Positions 53,854-63,491 are shown, numbered from the stretch's first letter. The stretch: DNA of 64,000 nt from Arthrobacter sp. NicSoilC5 (GCF_019977395.1 NZ_AP024660.1:3162001-3226000), one strand, 5' to 3'. Notes: generated by a model not told the origin, from the letters alone. Program-made: numbers and translations.

Positions 53854-54729
53854 ATGACACAGACCATTGAAACGCCAACAACCGGTACCGCCACCACCGC
53901 CGGCGCCCGCACCCACGCCAGGGAACAGCACGGTAAGACCGTGGACACCATGCGCTTCGTCCCGGCAGCCTCCGCGCCGCAGCACCTGCTGGCAGGAATG
54001 CCCGACGGCGCGTCCCCCACGTGGGCAGAGTCCCTCGCCTTTGGCCGCTACACCACCATGGCGCTGGCCCGGGGCACCCGGATCCGGCTCACGGACACCG
54101 CCGGCGACGCGTGCGTCCACACCCTGCTCTACCGGACCGGCGCCCTGCACGAACGCCTTAACATTGCCGACACCGTCAAGGTCCCGTGGCAGGCCTACCC
54201 CGCCACCGGCCACCCACTGCTGTCCGACGCAGGCCGCCTGATGGCCACCATCGTGGCGGACACCTCCAGCCGGCACGATGCCCTCACCGGGGCCACCACC
54301 CTGGCAGGCAACACTGCCAGGTACGGCGCCGGGACCGTCCACAGCGCCTCACCGGCCGCCCGCGAACTGCTCACCCTGGGCGCCCTCAAGAACGGCCTGG
54401 GCACCCGCGACGTGGCGCCGTCGCTCTCGCTCTTCAAGGGCATCACCGTTGACCCGGCCGGAAGCATCACCTTCACCGGGAGCACCGGACCGGGCGCCGC
54501 CGTCGAGCTTCTCCTCCAGATGGACGCCGTGCTGGTCCTCGCCAACACCGCGCACCCGCTGGATCCCCGCCGTGACTTCACCGGAACCGCCGTGGACATC
54601 ACCGCCTGGCACGCCCCGCAGGACCTCGCGGAACTCGAAGCGGGACGCCTCGCCGGACCGCTCAGCCCGGAACACCTGCAGGCCCTCCGCAACACCGAAC
54701 ACGACCTCACCGCAAGGGACGCCCGATGA
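53854..54729 (+). CDS. DUF1989 protein 1 (urea-carboxylase-associated; candidate carboxyguanidine deiminase subunit)
   Basis: A 291-residue protein. The DUF1989 core spans about 40-270, with TDTAGDACVHTLLYRTG, SLSLFKGITVDPAG (core SLFKGI) and a set of conserved Cys/His residues. The family was long annotated as urea-amidolyase-associated; work from about 2020 showed that two such proteins form carboxyguanidine deiminase (CgdAB), producing allophanate and ammonia. Its stop overlaps the next start by 4 bases. Which of CgdA or CgdB it is, I leave open. Confidence 0.85.
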   Translation: MTQTIETPTTGTATTAGARTHAREQHGKTVDTMRFVPAASAPQHLLAGMPDGASPTWAESLAFGRYTTMALARGTRIRLTDTAGDACVHTLLYRTGALHERLNIADTVKVPWQAYPATGHPLLSDAGRLMATIVADTSSRHDALTGATTLAGNTARYGAGTVHSASPAARELLTLGALKNGLGTRDVAPSLSLFKGITVDPAGSITFTGSTGPGAAVELLLQMDAVLVLANTAHPLDPRRDFTGTAVDITAWHAPQDLAELEAGRLAGPLSPEHLQALRNTEHDLTARDAR

Positions 54730-55397
54730 ACACCGTTACAAGCACCCGCCCCGACGCCGCGGAAACCGCGCTCGCTGCCGGCACCGTGATCCTGGATGAA
54801 TTCGTCGAAGCCCGCGGACCCTGGTCCGCCGTGGTGGCCGCCGGTGACGTCCTCACCATCGTGGACCTGGAAGGCAACCAGGCCGTGGACTGCCTCCTGT
54901 ACGCCGCGGCAGACACCACTGTCCGCTACTCGGCTCCGGCAACCATCGCCGCGCAGCAGTCGATCATCCTCACCACCGGTTCCGTCCTGAGGGCGGACAC
55001 CGGTGCGCCCCTGATGACCGTCGTGGCGGACGAAGTGGGCGTGCACGACACCATCGGCGGTGCCTGCTCGCAGGAATCCAACACCCTCCGGTACGGCCAG
55101 CACACCCGCGAACAGCACGCCTGCGTGGAGAACTTCCTGATCGAGGGTTTCCGCTGGAGCCTCGGCAAACGCGACCTCGTCTCCAACATCAACTGGTTCA
55201 TGAACGTCCCGGTGGACCCGGACGGCGCCCTGGGCATTGTGGACGGCCTGTCCGCCCCCGGAAAGCGCGTGGCGCTGCGGGCGGAGGTGGACACCCTGGT
55301 GCTGGTCTCCAACTGCCCGCAGGTCAACAACCCCTGCAACGGTTTCAACCCCACCCCCGTCCGCATGATCGTCACCCGGCCGGAGGCTGCACTGTGA
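54726..55397 (+). CDS. DUF1989 protein 2 (partner subunit of candidate carboxyguanidine deiminase)
   Basis: A 223-residue paralogue of the preceding protein. DUF1989 marks are VDLEGNQAVDCLLYAA, HDTIGGACSQESNTLRYG, HACVENFLIEGFRW and NINWFMNVPVDPDG. The conserved Cys and His residues probably bind a metal. It overlaps both neighbours by 4 bases (ATGA and GTGA), so the subunits and the carboxylase are made in a coupled way. Confidence 0.88.
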   Translation: MNTVTSTRPDAAETALAAGTVILDEFVEARGPWSAVVAAGDVLTIVDLEGNQAVDCLLYAAADTTVRYSAPATIAAQQSIILTTGSVLRADTGAPLMTVVADEVGVHDTIGGACSQESNTLRYGQHTREQHACVENFLIEGFRWSLGKRDLVSNINWFMNVPVDPDGALGIVDGLSAPGKRVALRAEVDTLVLVSNCPQVNNPCNGFNPTPVRMIVTRPEAAL

Positions 55398-58300
55398 ACA
55401 ACCACCTGAACACCTTCGACACCCTGCTGGTTGCCAACCGCGGCGAAATCGCCTGCCGCATCATCGAATCCGCGAAGAAGCTGGGACTGCGCACCGTGGC
55501 CGTCTTCTCCGAGGCTGACCGCGGCGCCAAGCACGTCCGGCTCGCCGACGAAGCCGTGCTCCTGGGGCCCGCCCCGGCCAAGGAGTCCTACCTCCGGGTC
55601 GATGCGATCCTGGCCGCCGCCAAGGCCACCGGTGCCGGCGCCATCCACCCCGGCTACGGCTTCCTGTCTGAGGACGCAGCCTTCGCCGAAGCGGTGGAAG
55701 CCGCGGGCCTGGTCTTTGTTGGCCCCACCCCGGAGCAGCTGCGCATCTTCGGCACCAAGCACACCGCGCGCGACGCCGCCCGGGCGGCCGGGGTGCCGAT
55801 GATCGCCGGTTCCGGGCTGCTGGAGGACGTGGATGCCGCCGTCGAAGCCGGCAGGACGATCGGGTTCCCGCTGATGCTCAAGGCCACCGGCGGTGGCGGC
55901 GGCATCGGCATGACGGTGTGCCGCTCCGAGGCGGAACTCGCCGAAAGCTTTCCCCGCGTGGCCCGCCTGGCCGGCGCCAGCTTCGGAACCGCCGGGGTCT
56001 TCGCCGAGCGGTACGTGGAGAACGCACGGCACATCGAGGTCCAGGTCTTTGGCGACGGCGAAGGCCGGGTGGTGAGCCTGGGCGACCGTGACTGCTCGCT
56101 GCAGCGCCGCCACCAGAAGGTCCTTGAGGAAGCTCCGGCCCCGGACCTGCCCGAAGACCTCCGCGCGGAACTGCACCGCACCTCACGGGCGCTCTGCGCC
56201 TCCCTTAAGTACCGCTCCGCGGGCACAGTCGAGTTCGTCTACGACTCCGCCCGCCGGGAAGCCTCCTTCCTGGAAGTCAACGCCCGCCTCCAGGTGGAGC
56301 ACCCCGTGACCGAGGCCGTCACCGGCGTTGACCTGGTGGAGTGGATGCTCCGCCTGGCGCAGGGCGGGAGCGCAGGGCACGCGGTGCTGGAGAACGTGCC
56401 GGAGGCACTGCCCGTCACCGGCCACGCCGTGGAAGCCCGCCTCTACGCCGAGGACCCGGCCCGTGGGTTCCAGCCCAGCGCCGGAACCGTTACCAACGCC
56501 GCCTACCCCGCGGCGGGGGAAGCCCGGGTGGACGCCTGGGTGGAAACCGGCACGGAAGTCTCCACCAACTACGATCCCCTCCTGGGCAAGATCATCACCT
56601 CCGGTGCCAGCCGCACGGAGGCCTTTGACCGCCTGGCCGCAGCCCTGGAAAACACCCGGATCGACGGCATCGAGACCAATCTGGGCATGCTCTGTGCCGT
56701 GGGCGGCCTGGATGTGGTCCGCAGCGTGCAGCACTCCACCAGCACCCTGGACTCCGTGGGGGATCCGGAACCGCGCATCACCGTGAACCGCCCCGGCCTG
56801 CAGACCAGCGTGCAGGACTGGCCCGGCCGCACCGGCCTTTGGCAGATCGGTGTCCCGCCCAGCGGCCCCATGGATGACCTGTCCTTCCGCCTGGGCAACA
56901 CCGCCCTGGGCAACCCGGAGGGCGCGCCGGGCCTGGAGTTCACCATGACCGGTCCCAGCCTGACCTTCACGCACTCCACCACCGTCTGCGTTACCGGGGC
57001 GGACGTCACGGTGACGGTTGACGGCGCGGAGGTGGCCGCCTGGACGCCCGTCGTCGTTCCGGCAGGTGGAACGCTCGACGCCGGCACGGCCACCGGGAAC
57101 GGCCTGCGGGGCTACATCCTGTTCCAGGGCGGCCTGGATATCCCGCAGTACCTGGGCAGCGCCTCCACCTTTACGCTCGGGCAGTTCGGCGGCCACGCCG
57201 GGCGGGTCCTGCGCGCCGGCGACGTCCTCCGCGCGGTGAAGTCCGCCGTCGAACAAGCCCCCGGCAGTGCGGTGCCCCTGGACAGCCGCCCTGCCCTTAC
57301 CTCCACTTGGGAACTGGCCGTGGCCGAAGGCCCGCACGGCGCCCCCGAGTTCTTCCAGCGCGAAGATATCGAAGAACTGTACGCCGCGGAGTACGAGGTG
57401 CACTTCAACTCCGCCCGCACCGGCGTGCGGCTCATTGGCCCCAAGCCCCGCTGGGCCCGGACCGATGGCGGCGAGGCAGGCCTGCACCCGTCCAACATCC
57501 ACGACACCGCCTACTCCGTGGGGGCCCTGGACTTCACCGGCGACACCCCGATCCTGCTCGGCCCGGACGGCCCGAGCCTTGGCGGTTTCGTCTGCCCCGT
57601 GACCGTGGTGACGGCCGAACGCTGGAAGCTCGGCCAGCTCCGGCCCGGAGACAAGGTCCGGTTCGTGCCCATCACAGCCGGCCAGGCGCCGTCGGCCAAG
57701 GACCTGGGTCCGGGCCGCCAGCTGGTCCTCCCGGGGGATGCTGACTGGTCAGCGAACCCGTCCCCGGCAGCTCAGGCGGCTGGCCGCCCCGGCCGCCCCG
57801 TCCGCGGGGATGGCGACGACGGCGTGCTGGGCAGGGTGCCGGAAGGTTCCGGCCGGCCCGCGGTCACCTACCGCCGGTCAGGAGACGACAACCTGCTGGT
57901 CGAATACGGCGAGATGGTGCTGGACCTTGGCCTGCGCGCCCGGGTCCACGCCCTGCACCAGCACATTGAGGCGCTCCGCGTACCCGGCATCGTGGACCTA
58001 ACCCCGGGCATCCGCTCCCTGCAGATCAAGGTGGACCCATCCGTCCTGTCCACCACGCGGCTGCTGGACCTGGTCCAGGACATCGAGGCCGCCCTGCCGG
58101 CGAGCTCCGAACTGGTGGTTCCCAGCCGTACGGTCCGGCTGCCGCTGTCCTGGGATGATCCCGCTACCCGCGAGGCTATAGAGCGGTATATGGCAGGCGT
58201 CCGGGACGACGCCCCGTGGTGCCCGTGGAACATCGAGTTCATTCGCCGCATCAACGGCCTGGATTCGGTCAACGACGTTTTCGACACCGTCTTCAACGCC

Positions 58301-59131
58301 GAGTACCTGGTCCTCGGCCTCGGAGACGTGTACCTGGGCGCGCCGGTGGCCACCCCGCTGGACCCGCGGCACCGCCTGGTCACCACCAAGTACAACCCGG
58401 CCCGGACCTGGACGCCGGAAAACGCCGTGGGCATCGGCGGGGCGTACATGTGCATTTACGGCATGGAAGGCCCCGGCGGTTACCAGTTCGTGGGGCGCAC
58501 CACCCAGGTGTGGTCGCGCTACGCGGATTCCGCCCCGTTCGAGCCGGGATCCCCGTGGCTGCTCCGCTTCTTTGACCGGATCTCCTGGTACCCCGTCAGC
58601 CCGGAGGAACTCCTGGACCTGCGCGCCGACATGGCAGCCGGACGCGGCCGTGGCGTGGAGATCGAGGAGGGAACCTTCTCCCTGGCCGAGCATGAGGCGT
58701 TCCTGGCCGAAAACCGTGACTCGATCGGGCTGTTCCGGGAAAAGCAGGGTGCCGCCTTCGCGGTGGAACGCCAGGCGTGGGCCGACGCCGGCGAGTTCGA
58801 CCGCGCGGAGGCTCTGGCCGCCGTCGTGGCCCCTTCAACGGATGACGTGGTGGTTCCCGACGACGGCGCACTGGTCTCCGCACCCTTCGCCGCCAGCGTC
58901 TGGAAGGTGGACGTTGCGGCCGGGGACCACGTGGTCAAAGGCCAGCCGCTGGTGTCCCTGGAGGCCATGAAGATGGAAACCGTCCTGGCGGCGCCCTGCG
59001 ACGGTGTGGTGCTCCGCGTCCTGCCCACCGCAGGTTCGCAGGTGGTGGCCGGCGAGGCAGTGGTGGTCCTGGGCGCCCCCGCTGAGCCTGCAGGGCTGGA
59101 AACTCTGGAACTGGAAGAGGCAGCAGTATGA
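55394..59131 (+). CDS. biotin-dependent guanidine/urea carboxylase
   Basis: A 1245-residue single-chain enzyme. Order: biotin carboxylase (about 1-455; ATP-binding KATGGGGGIGM, EVNARLQVEHPVTE), AHS2/KipA-like half of the carboxyltransferase (about 460-780), linker (780-825, Ala/Pro/Gly-rich), AHS1/KipI-like half (825-1040; CIYGMEGPGGYQF), and a C-terminal biotin domain with EAMKMET (biotinylated Lys1193). It carboxylates guanidine or urea with ATP and bicarbonate. Asp713 in ALDFTGD takes a place where, as I recall, urea-specific fungal enzymes have Asn. With the DUF1989 pair, guanidine is the likelier substrate. Confidence 0.92.
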   Translation: MNNHLNTFDTLLVANRGEIACRIIESAKKLGLRTVAVFSEADRGAKHVRLADEAVLLGPAPAKESYLRVDAILAAAKATGAGAIHPGYGFLSEDAAFAEAVEAAGLVFVGPTPEQLRIFGTKHTARDAARAAGVPMIAGSGLLEDVDAAVEAGRTIGFPLMLKATGGGGGIGMTVCRSEAELAESFPRVARLAGASFGTAGVFAERYVENARHIEVQVFGDGEGRVVSLGDRDCSLQRRHQKVLEEAPAPDLPEDLRAELHRTSRALCASLKYRSAGTVEFVYDSARREASFLEVNARLQVEHPVTEAVTGVDLVEWMLRLAQGGSAGHAVLENVPEALPVTGHAVEARLYAEDPARGFQPSAGTVTNAAYPAAGEARVDAWVETGTEVSTNYDPLLGKIITSGASRTEAFDRLAAALENTRIDGIETNLGMLCAVGGLDVVRSVQHSTSTLDSVGDPEPRITVNRPGLQTSVQDWPGRTGLWQIGVPPSGPMDDLSFRLGNTALGNPEGAPGLEFTMTGPSLTFTHSTTVCVTGADVTVTVDGAEVAAWTPVVVPAGGTLDAGTATGNGLRGYILFQGGLDIPQYLGSASTFTLGQFGGHAGRVLRAGDVLRAVKSAVEQAPGSAVPLDSRPALTSTWELAVAEGPHGAPEFFQREDIEELYAAEYEVHFNSARTGVRLIGPKPRWARTDGGEAGLHPSNIHDTAYSVGALDFTGDTPILLGPDGPSLGGFVCPVTVVTAERWKLGQLRPGDKVRFVPITAGQAPSAKDLGPGRQLVLPGDADWSANPSPAAQAAGRPGRPVRGDGDDGVLGRVPEGSGRPAVTYRRSGDDNLLVEYGEMVLDLGLRARVHALHQHIEALRVPGIVDLTPGIRSLQIKVDPSVLSTTRLLDLVQDIEAALPASSELVVPSRTVRLPLSWDDPATREAIERYMAGVRDDAPWCPWNIEFIRRINGLDSVNDVFDTVFNAEYLVLGLGDVYLGAPVATPLDPRHRLVTTKYNPARTWTPENAVGIGGAYMCIYGMEGPGGYQFVGRTTQVWSRYADSAPFEPGSPWLLRFFDRISWYPVSPEELLDLRADMAAGRGRGVEIEEGTFSLAEHEAFLAENRDSIGLFREKQGAAFAVERQAWADAGEFDRAEALAAVVAPSTDDVVVPDDGALVSAPFAASVWKVDVAAGDHVVKGQPLVSLEAMKMETVLAAPCDGVVLRVLPTAGSQVVAGEAVVVLGAPAEPAGLETLELEEAAV

Positions 59132-60990
59132 GCACCACAGCCACCGGCAACACCACCCGGCGCGTCAAGGCAGCGCTCGCCGCCATCGAAGCAGCGGACC
59201 GGCCCGAAATCTGGATCACGATCCGCGGCGGGGACGATCTCCTGGCCGAGGCAGCATCCATCGACGCCGCAGTGGCCGGCGGCGCAGACCTCCCGTTGGC
59301 CGGGCTCCTGCTCGGCGTGAAGAACAACGTGGACGTGGCAGGCATCCCCACCACGGCAGCGTGCCCCGGCTTTGCGTACATCCCGGACAAGGACGCCGAA
59401 GCCGTGGCCCGCCTCCGCTCCGCGGGGGCGCTGGTCCTGGGGGCCACCAACCTGGACCAGTTCGCCACCGGGCTGGTCGGCACGCGGAGCCCCCACGGCG
59501 CCGTGCGCGATTCCCGCCGCACGGACCACATCTCCGGCGGGTCCAGTTCCGGGTCCGCGGTGGCCGTGGCACTGGGACTGGTGGACATCGCCATCGGTAC
59601 TGACACCGCCGGCTCCGGCCGCGTCCCTGCCGGGCTGCAGGGCATTGTGGGGATCAAAGCCACCCTGGACGTCGTTTCCACGGCCGGCGTGGTTCCCGCC
59701 TGCCGGTCCTGGGACGCCGTCACCATCTTCGCCCGGGACCTGTCCACCGCTGAACTCGCCATGGGCGTCATGGCCGGCAACTCCCGCGCCTGGCCCACGG
59801 ACGTCCGGCTGGCCGCGCCGTCACGGCCCCGCGTCGCGTATCCGGCCACCCTGCCGGCCCTTCCGCCGGCCTGGGCAGCCGAGTTTGGGCGGCACATCGA
59901 CCGGCTCACGGCCTCCGGTGTGGAAACAGCACCCATCGAATTCGACGACTTCCTCCAGGCGGCACGGCTGCTGTACGACGGCGGCCTGGTTGCCGAACGC
60001 CACGCCGCCGTGGGCAGCTTCCTTGAGGAGCACGACGCCGGCGCGGAAAGCCATGCGGGGATCGATCCCACGGTGGGGCGCATCATCCGGGCGGCCGGCA
60101 CAGTGCCCGCCCACCAGTACGTGGCCGATACCGCCCGGCTGCAGGAACTGAAATCCAGGGCCATGGCGCGGCTGAAGGGCTTCGACGCCCTGCTCATCCC
60201 GACGGCGCCGTTCCACCCGACGCTTGCCGAAGTGGCAGCGGATCCGGTGGGCGTGAACTCCCTGATGGGCACCTATACCAACTTCTGCAACCTGTTCGAC
60301 CTGTGTGCAGTGGCAGTTCCTGCCGGAGAGGTGGACGGCGCCCAGTTCGGGCTCACCGTGGTGGGCCGGACCTTCGATGACGCCGTGGCCGCGGACATCG
60401 CCCGCCGCATCGAAGCCACCCCCGCCCCGCCTGCGCTCTTCGCCGCCGCGGCGGTGCCGGGCGGTGCACGACCGGAGGCAATCGCAGGAGCCAGCCAGCC
60501 GTCGTCGTCCGTTCCCTGGCCGGTGGCCGCGGGGGCAACGGCGCTGCCGCTGGTGGTGGTCGGCGCGCACCGGAAGGGGCAGCCGCTGGCGCAGCAGCTG
60601 GAGGAGCGCGGCGCATTCTGGGACGGCCCGGTCCGGACGGCTGCACGATACCGGATGGTGGCGCTGGATACAGTGCCGCCCAAGCCGGGCGTCTACCGGT
60701 CCGACGACGGCGCCGAACTGGTGGGGGAGCGGTGGCTGCTGTCCCCGGCCGCCCTGGGGACGTTCCTGGCGGACCTCCCCGAACCCATGCTGCTCGGTTC
60801 CATTCAGCTCGCCGACGGGTCCACCGCAGTCGGGTTCGCCTGCGACGCCGTTGCCGCCGAACGCGGGGAGGACATCACCGCCTGGGGCGACTGGCTGGCC
60901 GACCGCAGCGTGGCGCCGGCGCCGCGGACGGTATGGCGGGACCTCGGCGAGGCTGCGCTCGCCGGGTTCAGCCGCGGCGAACGGGGATAG
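59128..60990 (+). CDS. atzF: allophanate hydrolase
   Basis: Splits allophanate into ammonia and CO2, the last step of the pathway. The 620-residue enzyme has an amidase-signature domain (about 1-450) with triad Lys65 (GVKNN), a Ser in GGSSSGSA (139-141) and Ser163 in DTAGSGRVP. The C-terminal domain (about 470-610) is the allophanate-hydrolase-specific decarboxylating part. It starts 4 bases inside the carboxylase gene and overlaps the end of the convergent hydrolase gene by 23 bases. Confidence 0.94.
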   Translation: MSTTATGNTTRRVKAALAAIEAADRPEIWITIRGGDDLLAEAASIDAAVAGGADLPLAGLLLGVKNNVDVAGIPTTAACPGFAYIPDKDAEAVARLRSAGALVLGATNLDQFATGLVGTRSPHGAVRDSRRTDHISGGSSSGSAVAVALGLVDIAIGTDTAGSGRVPAGLQGIVGIKATLDVVSTAGVVPACRSWDAVTIFARDLSTAELAMGVMAGNSRAWPTDVRLAAPSRPRVAYPATLPALPPAWAAEFGRHIDRLTASGVETAPIEFDDFLQAARLLYDGGLVAERHAAVGSFLEEHDAGAESHAGIDPTVGRIIRAAGTVPAHQYVADTARLQELKSRAMARLKGFDALLIPTAPFHPTLAEVAADPVGVNSLMGTYTNFCNLFDLCAVAVPAGEVDGAQFGLTVVGRTFDDAVAADIARRIEATPAPPALFAAAAVPGGARPEAIAGASQPSSSVPWPVAAGATALPLVVVGAHRKGQPLAQQLEERGAFWDGPVRTAARYRMVALDTVPPKPGVYRSDDGAELVGERWLLSPAALGTFLADLPEPMLLGSIQLADGSTAVGFACDAVAAERGEDITAWGDWLADRSVAPAPRTVWRDLGEAALAGFSRGERG

Positions 60991-61882
60991 CGTCAGGAGT
61001 GTCCGGGCGGGGCTTCCCGTCCGGACCTTCGTCCTTGAAGTATGCCGAGATGTCCGTCACCAGTTCCTTCACGGCCGCTGGTATGGAGCCGTGGAAGCAC
61101 TTGGGGGACAGCTGGTAGGTGCTCCCCGGCACAGCGGCGTGGAGCCGTTCCGCCGTCACCCTGTAATAGCTGGGACTCTTTCCGCCTGCCATGAAGTGGG
61201 TTCCGGCGGGCAGCACGCTGAAGTCCCTGGCGTGGTCCTTTTCGTCGTACGCGGCCCTGAGCTCTCCCACACCGCTGGGCATGACCTGCTGGAACATCCT
61301 GTTGACCTTGGTCCGCGACAACACCGCCATCAGGCCGGCCAGGACCGGTTCCGGAATCCTGGCCATGGCTGAACCCGGGCTGGTGGCCTTCTTCATGTGC
61401 GCCAGCGCGTGACCCACCCTGCCGTTGTTCACGGCGTCCTCGAATCCGTCCAGCCATGCGGTGTCGATGCTGCCGTCGATGTTCACCGCCGCGTCGTACA
61501 CGGCGAGCTTGTCCGGGACGAACCCGGTCCCGGTGAACTCCTGGACGGCGTTCAGTGCCACCGAGCCACCCAGGCTGTGGCCCAGGATATTCCGGGCGCC
61601 GGTGGCTGTGAGCACAGTGCGGACATCCTCGATTTCGGTGGCCATGGAGTAGTCCGCGGGCTGTCCGGACGAGTTGCCCCGGCCCCGCCGGTCATACACG
61701 TCAACAGCCCAGCCGTCGCCCAGGCCCTTGGCCAGCTCAATCGAGAACGGGCGGTAGATCAGCGCCGTGAGGAACGCGCCGCCGATCACCAGCACCCGCT
61801 TTTCGCCCGGGGCATCATCGGTGCCGTAGCTGTACAAAGCCAGCCTGCCGCCGTCGTGCGTTGGAAGTACCCGTTCTTTCAC
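60968..61882 (-). CDS. alpha/beta hydrolase (paralogue of the 50502-51338 gene)
   Basis: A 304-residue hydrolase from a GTG start. It has YDRRGRGNSSGQP, nucleophile elbow GHSLGGSVALNA, and KCFHGSIPAA near the C-terminus with the likely catalytic His. The block order matches the hydrolase on the other side of the guanidine operon. An additional C-terminal tail of about 20 residues is unique to this copy. Substrate unknown. Confidence 0.87.
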   Translation of the reverse strand: MKERVLPTHDGGRLALYSYGTDDAPGEKRVLVIGGAFLTALIYRPFSIELAKGLGDGWAVDVYDRRGRGNSSGQPADYSMATEIEDVRTVLTATGARNILGHSLGGSVALNAVQEFTGTGFVPDKLAVYDAAVNIDGSIDTAWLDGFEDAVNNGRVGHALAHMKKATSPGSAMARIPEPVLAGLMAVLSRTKVNRMFQQVMPSGVGELRAAYDEKDHARDFSVLPAGTHFMAGGKSPSYYRVTAERLHAAVPGSTYQLSPKCFHGSIPAAVKELVTDISAYFKDEGPDGKPRPDTPDAIPVRRG

Positions 61883-61942
61883 CCGCCCATCCTAGGGCGC
61901 AAGCCTGCGGGGAAGCTGAAAGTCCGGGCAGCCAATGCCCGG

Positions 61943-61948
61943 TAAACT
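61943..61948 (+). promoter_or_regulatory. possible -10 box TAAACT for leaderless lysS
   Basis: TAAACT ends 8 bases before the lysS GTG at 61957, and no ribosome binding site is present, as expected for a leaderless transcript. Confidence 0.4.
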
Positions 61949-61956
61949 TGATGATT

Positions 61957-63489
61957 GTGACTTCCCAAAACACCCCCGCGCCCAAGAATGCCCAAGAGCC
62001 CATCGACGCCAGCGAGCAGATGCGGATCCGCATGGAAAAGCGCGCCAAACTTCTTGAGCGCGGCACGGAGGCGTACCCCGTGGGAGTGGAACGCACGCAC
62101 TCCCTGGCCGAGATCCGGGAAAAGTACGCCCACCTCGAGGCGGACGACACCACCGGCGACATCGTAGGCGTCACCGGCCGCGTGGTCTTTGTCCGCAACA
62201 CCGGAAAGCTTTGCTTCGCCACCCTGCAGGAAGGCGGCACCGACGGTAAGGGAACGCGCCTGCAGGCCATGCTGAGCCTGGCCAACGTGGGCGAGGAAGC
62301 CCTCGCCGACTGGAAGGCCCTGGTTGACCTGGGCGACCACGTCTTCATCAAGGGCGAGGTCATCTCCTCCCGCCGCGGCGAACTGTCCATCATGGCCGAG
62401 TCCTGGTCCATGGCCTCCAAGGCACTGCGCCCGCTGCCCGTCCTGCACGCGGAACTCAACGAGGAAACCCGCGTCCGCCAGCGCTACGTGGACCTGATGG
62501 TCCGGGACGAGGCCCGCGAGATGGTCTACACCCGCGCGGCCATCACCCGGTCCATCCGCGAAACGCTGTTCCGGCACCGCTACGTGGAAGTGGAAACGCC
62601 CATCCTGAACCTGGTCCACGGCGGCGCCCTGGCGCGTCCGTTCGAGACCCACATGAACGCCTTCGACCAGAAGATGACCCTCCGCATCGCCACCGAGCTG
62701 TACCTCAAGCGCGCCGTGGTGGGCGGAATCGACCGCGTCTACGACATGGGCCGCGTGTTCCGCAACGAAGGCGTGGACTCCACCCACAGCCCCGAATTCA
62801 CCACACTTGAGTGCTACGAGGCCTGGGCGGACCAGTTCGTCATGGCCGAGCGGATCAAGGAAATCATCCTCGACGCCGCGGACGCCGTGGGTGCCGGACG
62901 CGTCCTGCAGACCGGGGCGGGGGAGATCAACCTCGACGGCGAGTGGACCTGGCTGGCCGTCTACCCCGGACTTTCCGACGCCGTTGGGCAGGAAATCACC
63001 CCGGACACCTCCGCTGAGGTGCTTAGGGAGCTTGCAGCCAAGCATGACGTCAAGGTGGATCCCAAGTGGGACGCCGAGAAGCTGGCAGTGGAGCTCTTCG
63101 GTGAAATCGTGGAGCCCACCCTGCTGAACCCCACCTTCGTCTACGACTACCCGCCCTCCGCGCAGCCGCTGGCCCGCCCGCACCGCGAGGACGGCCGCCT
63201 CATCGAAGCCTGGGACCTCATCATCGGCGGCATGGAGCGCGGCACCGCCTTCTCCGAACTGATCGACCCCGTCATCCAGCGCGAACGGCTCACCGAGCAG
63301 TCCCTGCACGCCGCTGCCGGCGACGTCGAGGCCATGCAGCTTGACGAGGACTTCCTGCGCGCCCTGGAATACGGCGCTCCTCCCATGGGCGGCATCGGCC
63401 TGGGCATCGACCGGCTGGTGATGCTCTTCACCGGAGCCGGCATCCGCGAAACCATCCTGTTCCCCCTGCTGAAGCCCGAAGGGCACTGA
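61957..63489 (+). CDS. lysS: lysyl-tRNA synthetase (class II)
   Basis: Charges tRNA-Lys. About 510 residues from GTG 61957 (TSQNTPAPKNAQ); an ATG two codons upstream is possible. An OB-fold anticodon-binding domain (about 60-165) is followed by the class II core with motif 2 (YDMGRVFRNEGVDSTHSPEF, core FRNEGVDSTHSPEFT) and motif 3 (GIGLGIDRLVMLFTG). Length is normal. It is followed immediately by a small membrane protein gene. Confidence 0.96.
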   Translation: MTSQNTPAPKNAQEPIDASEQMRIRMEKRAKLLERGTEAYPVGVERTHSLAEIREKYAHLEADDTTGDIVGVTGRVVFVRNTGKLCFATLQEGGTDGKGTRLQAMLSLANVGEEALADWKALVDLGDHVFIKGEVISSRRGELSIMAESWSMASKALRPLPVLHAELNEETRVRQRYVDLMVRDEAREMVYTRAAITRSIRETLFRHRYVEVETPILNLVHGGALARPFETHMNAFDQKMTLRIATELYLKRAVVGGIDRVYDMGRVFRNEGVDSTHSPEFTTLECYEAWADQFVMAERIKEIILDAADAVGAGRVLQTGAGEINLDGEWTWLAVYPGLSDAVGQEITPDTSAEVLRELAAKHDVKVDPKWDAEKLAVELFGEIVEPTLLNPTFVYDYPPSAQPLARPHREDGRLIEAWDLIIGGMERGTAFSELIDPVIQRERLTEQSLHAAAGDVEAMQLDEDFLRALEYGAPPMGGIGLGIDRLVMLFTGAGIRETILFPLLKPEGH

Positions 63490-63491
63490 CC

